NCBI GenBank assembly: GCA_004558205.1
Contig: SFDM01000065.1
Location: forward strand, 1-7,687
From: Pyramidobacter piscolens
GTDB taxonomy: Bacteria; Synergistota; Synergistia; Synergistales; Dethiosulfovibrionaceae
Reading direction: 5' to 3'
DNA length: 7,687 nt
The stretch's first letter is position 1. Each line of letters opens with the position of its first letter. The notes beneath the pieces are model-generated. The model had not been told where the DNA came from. It searched no databases and saw only the letters and a program-made list of their open reading frames with translations. Of this stretch, positions 1-5,443 are shown one piece after another. Made by a program: the position numbers and the translations under genes.

Positions 1-1
1 C

Positions 2-181
2 TGCCTGGGCACGGTGCGCCATTTCAGGAGCCTGATCCCCATGGCCCAGGAACACCACAAGCCCATTTTCTGCCTGACCAGCGCCGACGGGGCGCTGGGA
101 ACCCACGTGAACGCCGTGAAGAGCGCGAGGGCCGACTTTGAAGACCTAGCGCGGAAGATCGCCGCGCTGATCGAGATTTAA
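2..181 (+). CDS. ParA-family ATPase, C-terminal fragment (5' end outside window)
   Basis: The reading frame is open from the left edge to a TAA at 179-181 and gives 59 residues, beginning CLGTVRHFRSL. The segment HKPIFCLTSADGALGTHV, followed by an amphipathic ending (DFEDLARKIAALI), matches the C-terminus of ParA/MinD-type P-loop ATPases of about 260 residues that move or position DNA. The ATP-binding Walker motifs would be upstream and cannot be checked. The tail differs from classical Soj, so this may be an orphan ParA rather than the chromosomal soj partner of parB. It is the last gene of its transcription unit: a strong hairpin terminator starts 22 bp after the stop. The two parS-like sites further right make a segregation role tempting, but that is inference. 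Another member of the ParA superfamily is possible. Confidence 0.72.
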   Translation, partial: CLGTVRHFRSLIPMAQEHHKPIFCLTSADGALGTHVNAVKSARADFEDLARKIAALIEI

Positions 182-202
182 AAGAACGCGCGCGGATTTG
201 TC

Positions 203-248
203 CATAAAGAAGAAGGGACTCCCTTTCGGGAGTCCCTTCTTCTTTATG
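203..248. terminator. Strong bidirectional rho-independent terminator
   Basis: This is a perfect 21-bp inverted repeat (203-223 with 228-248) around a TTTC loop. Its core is GGGACTCCC/GGGAGTCCC, extended by a purine-rich arm (AAAGAAGAA) and the matching pyrimidine arm (TTCTTCTTT). The T-rich right arm acts as the U-tract for forward transcripts and the A-rich left arm does so for reverse ones. It ends the ParA-like gene and insulates the AEC transporter, whose start codon is 141 bp further on. Confidence 0.85.
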
Positions 249-389
249 CCGTCAAAAAGTGGCCGCGGCCAATCTCCGGAATTTCGGCGGGACGCCTTTC
301 CTCCTGGGGGCCGCAAAAAAAATGCCCTGCCTATTCCAATTTTTTTCAGAAAGTGGTACGCTCTGACGCAAGAAATGGGAGGTGTTCCT

Positions 390-1334
390 ATGCAGGGTTT
401 TACAACGAATCTGGTTATTTTTATCGTCATGGGGCTCGGCTGGTTTATGAAGCGGAGCGGAAAGCTGACGCCGCAGGGATTGAAGGACTTGAACGCCCTT
501 TTGTTCAGCCTGCTGATGCCAGTGGGGTTCTTTAAAGCGGGGCTGGGCTTCGACTCCGGCACGCTTCACGGCTGGAGCTTCGCCGCGGTGCTGCTGGGAG
601 GCTACGTGGTAACGCTGGCCCTCGCGTGGGTGATCTCGGGACGGCGCAGGATCAGCAGAGAGCGCCGCGCCGTGGCGATGCTCATGGACGCGCGCCCCAA
701 CGTGATCTTCATCGGCCTTCCGGTGATCACGCTGTGGCTCGGCGCGCCCGGGACAGAGGCCATGCTGATCTACGTGGCTATATGCACGCCCTTTTTCAAC
801 GTGGTTCCCCTGATCTGCGCGCAGCTGGCGCTCAGCGGCAAGCTTGACCACCAGTCCATAAAAAAGGCCCTGCTGAACACGCTGAAAAATCCCATCCTGA
901 TCGCCGGCGTCAGCGGCATCGTCATCGGGGCCATGGGCTGGACACCCGCCATCCCACGCTGGAGCATACAGGTTATTCAGGTGCTGGCCAACTGCAGCAA
1001 CGGCATGGCGCTGATCGTCATCGGCGCGGCACTAGCCCCCGAACGCCTGCTTCAGGATGTCCGGCTGGCCTGGAGCGACCTGCTCATGAAGCTCTTCATC
1101 CATCCGGCTATCATCATGGCGGCCTTCCTGCTGTTTCCGCTCAGCGGCAATCCTGCACTGATGCAGGTGGCGGTCGTCGCTTCGTCGATCTCGCCGGCTT
1201 TCAACTGCTATATCCTCGCCCAGGGGATGGGCATGGACAGCGACTACGCGGCGCTGATGATCGCCTCGTCAACGCTGCTGGCCATGGTCACCACGCTGTT
1301 CTGGATGAACCTGACGCTCCACCTCTTCCTGTAG
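390..1334 (+). CDS. AEC (auxin efflux carrier) family transporter
   Basis: Encodes 314 residues, a typical length for bacterial AEC permeases, which carry small organic anions such as malate or malonate across the inner membrane. About ten hydrophobic segments are visible (roughly 4-20, 35-55, 62-84, 98-118, 122-148, 166-185, 192-215, 230-250, 257-277, 287-312), arranged as two five-helix halves. The fourth segment has the family-like RPNVIFIGLPV, with the Asn and the GLP turn, and residues 164-171 (TLKNPILI) resemble the conserved start of the second half. The ATG at 390 is preceded by GGGAGGTG at 377-384 with a 5-nt gap. The in-frame ATG at 375 overlaps that site and is rejected, and longer readings run back into the terminator hairpin. 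No partner gene points to a substrate. The last 66 bp overlap the converging peptidase gene. Confidence 0.88.
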   Translation: MQGFTTNLVIFIVMGLGWFMKRSGKLTPQGLKDLNALLFSLLMPVGFFKAGLGFDSGTLHGWSFAAVLLGGYVVTLALAWVISGRRRISRERRAVAMLMDARPNVIFIGLPVITLWLGAPGTEAMLIYVAICTPFFNVVPLICAQLALSGKLDHQSIKKALLNTLKNPILIAGVSGIVIGAMGWTPAIPRWSIQVIQVLANCSNGMALIVIGAALAPERLLQDVRLAWSDLLMKLFIHPAIIMAAFLLFPLSGNPALMQVAVVASSISPAFNCYILAQGMGMDSDYAALMIASSTLLAMVTTLFWMNLTLHLFL

Positions 1335-2009
1335 GGCGCCGTTCGTCTCGGCCCGGCGCGCTTTCCAGTCGGGCAGCTGGGCGGCCACCAAGGCCCAAAA
1401 ACGGGGCGAGTGGTTGGGGACGTGCAGGTGGCACAGCTCGTGAACTACCACGTATTCCAGACAACGCGGCGGTTTCTGCACCAGCCTGAGGTTGAAGCAG
1501 AGCTTTCCCGTCCTCACGTTGCAGCTGCCCCAGCGGCTTTTCATGTCCCGAATCTGCCAGCCCGAACATCTGGCGCCTACGGCCGGCTGCCATTTTTCAA
1601 GCAGCCGCGGCAGGGCAGCACGGAGCTGGGAGCGGCAGAAGGATTCGAGGAGCTGGCGGCGCTCCTCGGCAGAACTGCCACGGGGGGCCGACAGAAGGAT
1701 CTTTCCGTCCGCAAGCTCGGCTTTCAGCCGCGGCGACTGGATCAGCTCCAGCGGCAGGCGGCGGCCCCACAGGAGGTGCTCCTCGCCAGTCCGGTACTCC
1801 GGCGCGGCTTGGGACTCCTCGGGGCGCTGGGCCATCAGGGCCAGCTGCTTTTTGATCCATTCCAGCTTTTCCGCCACAAAATAGTCCAGGTCGCGGACGC
1901 TGAGCCGCGAGGGAGCCGTGATCCGCACCTGCCCGCCGGGACGCACCGAGAGGTAGATATTCTTGATAGGCTTGCGTATCAGTTCGATTTCGACGCCGTA
2001 GAGATTCAT
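1269..2009 (-). CDS. YgjP-like zinc metallopeptidase (M48/DUF45, SprT-like)
   Basis: Encodes 246 residues of the YgjP/WLM-like family, usually about 230 residues: soluble, probably zinc-dependent enzymes of poorly known function. The N-terminal half (about 1-60) has the family's IRKPIKNIYLSV and APSRLSVRDLDYFV pattern. The segment DMKSRWGSC at 155-163 precedes the metal site. The catalytic motif is HELCH at 190-194 (zinc ligands His190 and His194, base Glu191), and the following NHSPRFW supplies the likely third ligand, His200. The ATG at 2009 has AGGGTG about 6 nt upstream. Family homology appears to stop near LPDWKARR (212-219). The remaining tail, Q/E/R-rich, runs antisense across the end of the AEC gene and may be an extension gained by stop loss. 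The gene stands alone on this strand, with its own promoter and a possible leader attenuator. Confidence 0.88.
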   Translation of the reverse strand: MNLYGVEIELIRKPIKNIYLSVRPGGQVRITAPSRLSVRDLDYFVAEKLEWIKKQLALMAQRPEESQAAPEYRTGEEHLLWGRRLPLELIQSPRLKAELADGKILLSAPRGSSAEERRQLLESFCRSQLRAALPRLLEKWQPAVGARCSGWQIRDMKSRWGSCNVRTGKLCFNLRLVQKPPRCLEYVVVHELCHLHVPNHSPRFWALVAAQLPDWKARRAETNGALQEEVERQVHPEQRGDHGQQR

Positions 2010-2064
2010 GGTTCACCCTGTCTTTCTCCGCATATGTTCTTATGGACGCGCCGGTTCCGCGCGC

Positions 2065-2095
2065 AAAAAAACGGCCGGCACGGAGGGATTGCCGG
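2065..2095 (-). terminator. Terminator-like hairpin in the peptidase leader (possible attenuator)
   Basis: On the reverse strand, CCGGCA and TGCCGG (2090-2095 with 2075-2080, 9-nt loop) form a GC-rich 6-bp stem. Three bases later comes a run of seven T (2065-2071 on the forward strand reads as A). It lies between the predicted promoter and the ATG of the peptidase gene, where a terminator could work as an attenuator. The stem is short, and a competing pairing with CCGG at 2051-2054 exists, so this is tentative. Confidence 0.35.
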
Positions 2096-2137
2096 AAGAC
2101 CGCGCTGCGGCGGACGCGCTGAATCGGCGCCGCCCTA

Positions 2138-2166
2138 AGTGTACCACGCGGCGGCTCCGGCGGCAA
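2138..2166 (-). promoter_or_regulatory. Sigma-70-type promoter for the YgjP-like gene
   Basis: On the reverse strand, TTGCCG (2161-2166) and TACACT (2138-2143) are separated by exactly 17 bp. The match is 4/6 to TTGACA and 5/6 to TATAAT. Transcription would start near 2131, giving a leader of about 120 nt that contains the terminator-like hairpin. The position suits the peptidase gene, and no other reverse-strand gene is nearby. Confidence 0.55.
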
Positions 2167-2250
2167 AAGGTTTTCCGGCAGGCCTGCTTTATACTCACGC
2201 AACGCCAGATCAGCACGGAGGAAACGCACCGGGAAGAGGTCCGTAAAGCG

Positions 2251-2286
2251 GGGACAGTGACAAGCTCCAACGGGCGCGCCTGTCCC
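2251..2286. repeat. GGGACAG/CTGTCCC inverted repeat upstream of cdd
   Basis: GGGACAG (2251-2257) and CTGTCCC (2280-2286) are perfect 7-bp arms around a 22-nt GC-rich loop. The following bases (TGTGCC) keep the same flavour. It could be a leader hairpin in the deaminase transcript, an operator, or a REP-like dispersed palindrome. The right arm is not followed by a T-run, so it does not look like an intrinsic terminator. Confidence 0.4.
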
Positions 2287-2377
2287 TGTGCCAGGACTCC
2301 CGCGCTTCGGCCCATGAATGCACGATATTCAGCCATTCTCTAAATTTAACATTTTACTATGAGGAGGAAAAAAAGAC

Positions 2378-3217
2378 ATGACCGCTTTCTTTGAGCAGTC
2401 CCGCAAGCCCGACCGCAGCGCCGGCGTCAGCTTCCCCGCCGTCAGGGCCATCGGCCTGGAGCGGGACGGCGATGAAATTTTGTCGGCGCTGAGAGACCTT
2501 CTCCCCGAGGCGCAGACCTTCGCGCGGACGCCCGTCAGCCATTTCCCCGTCGGAGCCGCGGCTCTGGGCGAATCGGGACGGGTTTGGCTTGGAGCCAATA
2601 TGGAATTTCCGGGACTGCCGCTGAACTTCACCGTCCACGCCGAACAGGCGGCCCTGATCAACGCGCGCCAGAACGGCGAAACACGGATCCTGTGCCTCGC
2701 GGTATCCGCCGCGCCCTGCGGATACTGCCGCCAGTTCCTGTTAGAGCTGGGAACGCCGCTGCCCGTCCTGATCGGCAGCAGGCTGACGTCCCTTGAGGAG
2801 CTGCTGCCCGAAGCTTTTCGCCTGGAAAAGGAAGCGCAAGGCGGCCTTCTGGGTAAGCAGGATCTCTCGTCGCTCCGTCCATGCGGCGACAGGCTGGCCG
2901 ACCTGGCCTGCGCGGCGGCGCTGAAAAGCTACAGCCCCTATACCCGCAGCCCCAGCGGCGCCGCGCTGCGCTGCGCCTCAGGCCGGGTCTTCTGCGGCTC
3001 TCTGGCCGAAAGCAGCGCCTACAATCCCACGCTGACGCCTCTGCAGACGGCCCTGATCATCCGCAGCCTGGCCGGCGCCCACGAGGATCCCATCGCCGAA
3101 GCCGTCCTCGCCGAAAGCTCGAGCGCCGCCGTCTCGCAGGCTCCCGCTTTCGAGATGATGATAAAGAAACTCGCGCCGCAGGCCGCCTTCAGGGTCATAG
3201 AACAGGAGGGCCTGTGA
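2378..3217 (+). CDS. cdd: Cytidine deaminase, two-domain E. coli type
   Basis: Cytidine deaminase hydrolyses cytidine and deoxycytidine to uridine and deoxyuridine in pyrimidine salvage, in the cytoplasm. The 279 residues follow the dimeric, two-domain enzyme (E. coli Cdd has 294), not the short tetrameric form of about 130. The first domain is catalytic: NMEF (74-77) for ribose contact, then TVHAEQ with zinc ligand His87 and proton shuttle Glu89, then PCGYCRQF with zinc ligands Cys114 and Cys117. The C-terminal domain repeats the fold without metal ligands: SYSPYTRSPSGAALRC, then SLAESSAYNPTLTPLQTALI, closely like the E. coli equivalents. The ATG at 2378 is preceded by a strong GAGGAGG at 2361-2367. 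It appears monocistronic; no other nucleoside-salvage gene is in view and the next gene converges on it. All catalytic residues are present, so the call is firm. Confidence 0.95.
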   Translation: MTAFFEQSRKPDRSAGVSFPAVRAIGLERDGDEILSALRDLLPEAQTFARTPVSHFPVGAAALGESGRVWLGANMEFPGLPLNFTVHAEQAALINARQNGETRILCLAVSAAPCGYCRQFLLELGTPLPVLIGSRLTSLEELLPEAFRLEKEAQGGLLGKQDLSSLRPCGDRLADLACAAALKSYSPYTRSPSGAALRCASGRVFCGSLAESSAYNPTLTPLQTALIIRSLAGAHEDPIAEAVLAESSSAAVSQAPAFEMMIKKLAPQAAFRVIEQEGL

Positions 3218-3265
3218 TTGCCCGGCAGCCTGTATGATACGGCAGATGGGCCTTTTAAAAACCGC

Positions 3266-3310
3266 GTCAAAAGATTCGAACGTCAAGGGTGCGAAAAACG
3301 CAAAGGAAAA
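3266..3310 (+). repeat. GCAAAGG-type dispersed repeat, copy A (degenerate)
   Basis: It begins GTCAAAAGATT and ends AAAACGCAAAGGAAAA, and aligns with copy B over its length. The middle is degenerate (CAAGGGTGCGAA). It has the same orientation as copy B and lies about 50 bp past the deaminase stop. Confidence 0.55.
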
Positions 3311-3452
3311 CGACAGATTGATTAAAGACTCGCTCGCCTAAAGGAAATTTGCGGACTTGATCAGATACCGGCGTTCTAAAAGCGCCAGCCTTTTCCCTGT
3401 GCCTCTCGGCGCCTCTTATTTTTCAGCGATTCAAACCTTTATACCACCCCTC

Positions 3453-3532
3453 CATTGACGTACTTAATACCAAATCGAAAAGCCACGTCAAAATATTTCA
3501 ACGCAAAAGATGCAAAGGTTCGCAAAGGAAAA
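3453..3532 (+). repeat. Left arm of an inverted repeat pair (copy B)
   Basis: The inner part (3487-3532) reads GTCAAAATATTTCAACGCAA, then GATGCAAAGG and TCGCAAAGGAAAA. The outer part (3453-3486), starting CATTGACGTACTTAATACC, also aligns with the reverse complement of the right arm (CATTCAACGTGCTTAATGC). The similarity therefore extends over about 80 bp, beyond the simple GCAAAGG core, which suggests one inverted element rather than chance low complexity. Confidence 0.6.
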
Positions 3533-3622
3533 CCTTGAAAGACTTTTAGAACCGCTAAATCAATCAAAATACATAAATTATCATTACAGTAATTCGTTTT
3601 TTAATTAACAACTTAGGGTTTA

Positions 3623-3716
3623 TTTTTCCTTTGCGTCCTTTGTGCCCTTTCTCTTCAGCCTTTGCGTTGAAATCCTTTGACTTTGATCTTCAGTCTAGCA
3701 TTAAGCACGTTGAATG
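3623..3716 (-). repeat. Right arm of the inverted repeat pair (copy C)
   Basis: On the reverse strand this starts CATTCAACGTGCTTAATGC (3716-3698), passes GTCAAAGGATTTCAACGCAA (3681 onward) and ends GGACGCAAAGGAAAAA. It mirrors copy B across a 90-bp AT-rich centre (3533-3622) and carries an insertion (CTGAAGAGAAAGGGCA) relative to it. The pair could be a decayed MITE-like unit or two independent copies of a dispersed intergenic repeat. No terminal transposase signature was seen. Confidence 0.6.
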
Positions 3717-3809
3717 CGAATTAGTATTAATCCTGCTTCCGACCAATATACCCCAAGGTGTTCTATGCACACAAAACGCGGCAATTACAGGAGCCCTCCA
3801 GGAAAAAGT

Positions 3810-3867
3810 AAAAGCGGGGGAAGGAGAAAATGTTCCACGTGGAACATTTTCTCCTTCCCCCGCTTTT
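3810..3867. terminator. 58-bp perfect palindrome: terminator with a parS core
   Basis: Positions 3810-3838 are exactly the reverse complement of 3839-3867: 29 bp per arm with no mismatch. In RNA it would fold into a 27-bp stem with an ACGU loop. A GCGGGGGAAGGAG/CTCCTTCCCCCGC section lies near the base, and T-runs follow on both strands. It begins 24 bp past the UxaA large-subunit stop, so it should terminate that operon, and it could also stop forward transcripts. The centre is a parS-like site. Confidence 0.85.
3831..3846. other. parS: parS-like centromere site 1
   Basis: The 16-mer TGTTCCACGTGGAACA is a perfect palindrome. It matches the widely conserved ParB/Spo0J-binding site (consensus TGTTNCACGTGAAACA) apart from the symmetric base that makes it fully self-complementary. 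It sits exactly at the dyad of the terminator palindrome. ParB binding here is inferred from the match. Confidence 0.78.
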
Positions 3868-3890
3868 TGCGTTGCAGCTCGGGGTAATTT

Positions 3891-5117
3891 TTACCGGCAC
3901 CCGCAGTGAGCCATCAGCTCTTCGGGGCTTTTTCTATGATAGCCGTGGCGGCGCGCCACGCAGAACAGCTCGTCGCCGCCCACCTTCTCGGCGCTGGTCA
4001 GCTCTCCGTTGGCCACGCGGATCACCAGGTCCAGGAGGTTCTGTCCCTCTTCCTTCACGCTGACACCCTCGGAGATGATGCCGCTGGCGTCGAAATCGAA
4101 GAGTTCCTTCATGAAGTTATAGGTCTTTTGGTTGCCCGTCACCTTGATGACCGGCGCGAGAGGGTGCCCCGCGGGGGTTCCGCGCCCCGTGGTGAAGGCC
4201 ACGATCTGGGCGCCGCAGCCGATCATGCCCGTGACCACTTCGCCGTCGTGGCTTTCGTACTTCATCAGGAAAAGGCCGTGCTTGCCCTTTTCAGGCGGCG
4301 TGGCGTAGTCGATCACGTCCACCAGCGGGCTGGTGCCCGACTTGTGGACGCCGCCCAGGGCCTTTTCGACGATAGAGCTGACGCCGCCGTCGGCGTTGCC
4401 GGGGGATATGAGCTGGTTCCGCTTGGATCCCAGGCTCATGTCGAGGCCGCTTCTCAGCACGTCTTCTATCTCGTAAATCGCCGAATAGACCTTACGGGCC
4501 ACCTCTTCATTCACGGCGCGGCGCGCCAGAATGTGTTCGGTGCCCAGCAGCTCGTTCAGCTCGCTCAGGATAGCGCTGCCGCCCTGTGCGATCAAACGGT
4601 CGGCCATCTCGCCCACGGCTGGGTTGGCCGCCAGGCCGCTGGTGGCGTCGGTGCCGCCGCACTTGGTGCCCACGAGGAGGGCGCTCACGGGGCAGGCCTC
4701 GCGCTTCATGGCCGCCAGCTGCGCCAGGAACTTCTTCCCCGCCGCCACGGCACGCTCGATCGTATTGGTGGTGCCGCCCTCTTCCTGGATGATGAAACAG
4801 GCCACGGGGCGTCCGCTGGCTTTCACCGCCGCTTCAAGTTCCCGTGGGGGAAAGCGCTCGCAGCCAAGGCCGACCACGATCACGGCGCCCACGTTGGGAT
4901 GGGTGCCCATGGCTTTCAGCGTCCGGGCGGTCAGCTCCAGGTCCAGTCCCACCTGGGAACAGCCCACGGCGTGGCGCAATGGGACGGCGCCGGGCAGCTG
5001 CGCGGCGATTCTCTCCACGGTCCTGTTGGCGCAGAAGACCGAAGGGATGATGGCGAGGTAGTTTCTCACGCCCACGGTCCCGTCGACGCGGCGGTATCCG
5101 TTAAAGGTCAGTGTCAT
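3891..5117 (-). CDS. UxaA-family hydro-lyase, large (catalytic) subunit
   Basis: Encodes 408 residues of the altronate/galactarate dehydratase family, cytoplasmic metal-dependent enzymes that remove water (or sulfite, in SuyB) from 2-hydroxy acids. Family blocks appear in order: GYRRVDGTVGVRN (7-19), HAVGCSQVG (49-57), VGLGCE (82-87), TKCGGTDATSGLAANPAVG (151-169), GCGAQIVAFTTGRGTPAGHP (300-319), VIKVTGN (323-329) and DFDASG (341-346). It lacks the N-terminal SAF domain found in full-length UxaA; that part is the separate gene immediately upstream. The two genes are 12 bp apart, and the ribosome-binding GGAGG overlaps the end of the small-subunit stop, so translation is probably coupled. The ATG at 5117 is well placed. 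The C-terminus ends in a Cys-rich HCGCR. The substrate is open: altronate, galactarate, sulfolactate or another hydroxy acid. The symbol uxaA is withheld for that reason. Confidence 0.9.
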   Translation of the reverse strand: MTLTFNGYRRVDGTVGVRNYLAIIPSVFCANRTVERIAAQLPGAVPLRHAVGCSQVGLDLELTARTLKAMGTHPNVGAVIVVGLGCERFPPRELEAAVKASGRPVACFIIQEEGGTTNTIERAVAAGKKFLAQLAAMKREACPVSALLVGTKCGGTDATSGLAANPAVGEMADRLIAQGGSAILSELNELLGTEHILARRAVNEEVARKVYSAIYEIEDVLRSGLDMSLGSKRNQLISPGNADGGVSSIVEKALGGVHKSGTSPLVDVIDYATPPEKGKHGLFLMKYESHDGEVVTGMIGCGAQIVAFTTGRGTPAGHPLAPVIKVTGNQKTYNFMKELFDFDASGIISEGVSVKEEGQNLLDLVIRVANGELTSAEKVGGDELFCVARRHGYHRKSPEELMAHCGCR

Positions 5118-5129
5118 ACCGTTTTCCTC

Positions 5130-5399
5130 CTACTTGGTCCCACGCTCGCAGGACATGTTGTGATTGTGGATCCAGGTTCCCTTGGGCGCGTCGGTCATCA
5201 TGCGGCCGATCTCTTCGCCGTATTTGATCACGGGGTCGCCGGCTTTCAAATCCCTGACCGCCACTTTGTGGGCGAACTCCACGTCCTCAAGCAGCGTCAC
5301 GGGGCCTTCGGCGGTCTCGATCTGGTCGCCCTTGAAACTGTCTTCAAGCACCATTCTGACGCTGTCGGCCGGATTGATTTGCAGACTTTTTCTCAGCAT
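5130..5399 (-). CDS. UxaA-family hydro-lyase, small subunit (SAF domain)
   Basis: Encodes 89 residues forming a single SAF domain, equal to the N-terminal part of UxaA/GarD or to the stand-alone small subunit SuyA of sulfolactate sulfo-lyase. Diagnostic positions are HKVAVRDLKAGDPVIKYGEEIG (begins at His44) and GTWIHNHN (74-81), whose histidines lie in the family's conserved region. It is expected to form a complex with the large subunit encoded 12 bp downstream. The ATG at 5399 has GGAG about 11 nt upstream and an in-frame TGA just before it, which fixes the start. Upstream, in the 44-bp gap to the isomerase gene, lies the second parS-like site, so this gene's leader passes directly through it. 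Confidence 0.88.
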   Translation of the reverse strand: MLRKSLQINPADSVRMVLEDSFKGDQIETAEGPVTLLEDVEFAHKVAVRDLKAGDPVIKYGEEIGRMMTDAPKGTWIHNHNMSCERGTK

Positions 5400-5421
5400 A
5401 TTTTTTCACGCTCCATAAAAA

Positions 5422-5437
5422 TGTTCCACGTGGAACA
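5422..5437. other. parS: parS-like centromere site 2, inside the operon
   Basis: TGTTCCACGTGGAACA is identical in all 16 bases to site 1 and lies 1,591 bp away, in the 44-bp gap between the isomerase stop (5444) and the small-subunit start (5399). Flanks are A-rich (AAAA on both sides on the forward strand). Unlike site 1, the palindrome does not extend beyond the core, so here it is not a terminator. Confidence 0.78.
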
Positions 5438-5443
5438 AAACCC

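Larger units (their letters stand above)
2010..2377. other. Divergent intergenic region, no convincing gene
   Basis: These 368 bp separate the diverging peptidase and cytidine deaminase genes. The reverse-strand half holds the promoter and hairpin listed separately. The forward half holds the GGGACAG/CTGTCCC inverted repeat and then an AT-rich stretch (2336-2360) leading into the deaminase ribosome-binding site. I found no clear -35/-10 pair for the deaminase: TACTAT at 2355-2360 is too close to the start codon, and TAAATT at 2341-2346 has no good partner. Open frames crossing the region show no recognisable protein. Confidence 0.6.
3218..3890. other. 673-bp intergenic region with repeats and parS palindrome
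   Basis: This region lies between the converging cytidine deaminase and UxaA large-subunit genes. It is visibly more AT-rich than its surroundings, especially 3420-3780. It contains three copies of a GCAAAGG-type repeat and the 58-bp palindrome with the parS core, each listed separately. Just after the deaminase stop there is only a weak candidate terminator: GCCC (3220-3223) and GGGC (3248-3251) followed by CTTTT. Open frames here have no ribosome-binding site or recognisable protein. No RNA gene was recognised. Confidence 0.65.

Noticed and set aside
261..270. GGCCGCGGCC palindrome upstream of the AEC gene
   Set aside because: A 10-bp GC palindrome is expected by chance in such DNA, and nothing around it suggests an operator.
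334..362. Possible promoter TTCCAA-17 bp-TACGCT before the AEC gene
   Set aside because: The spacing is right but the -35 matches consensus at only three positions; too weak to list.
1410..2138. Forward open frame of 242 codons opposite the peptidase gene
   Set aside because: It mirrors the YgjP-like gene, which has the HELCH motif and a ribosome-binding site; the forward translation shows no family.
2008..2343. Forward open frame of 111 codons in the divergent intergenic region
   Set aside because: It starts inside the peptidase start codon, is Arg-rich, lacks a ribosome-binding site and overlaps the reverse-strand promoter and hairpin.
3533..3622. AT-rich centre of the inverted repeat as a replication origin
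   Set aside because: No DnaA boxes of the TTATCCACA type were seen; AT-richness and nearby parS sites alone are not enough.
3266..3681. GCAAAGG repeats as a CRISPR array
   Set aside because: The copies are irregularly spaced, imperfect and in both orientations, and no cas gene is present.
3631..3909. Forward open frame of 92 codons across the repeats and palindrome
   Set aside because: It runs through repeat arm C and the parS palindrome and has no plausible start signal or protein similarity.
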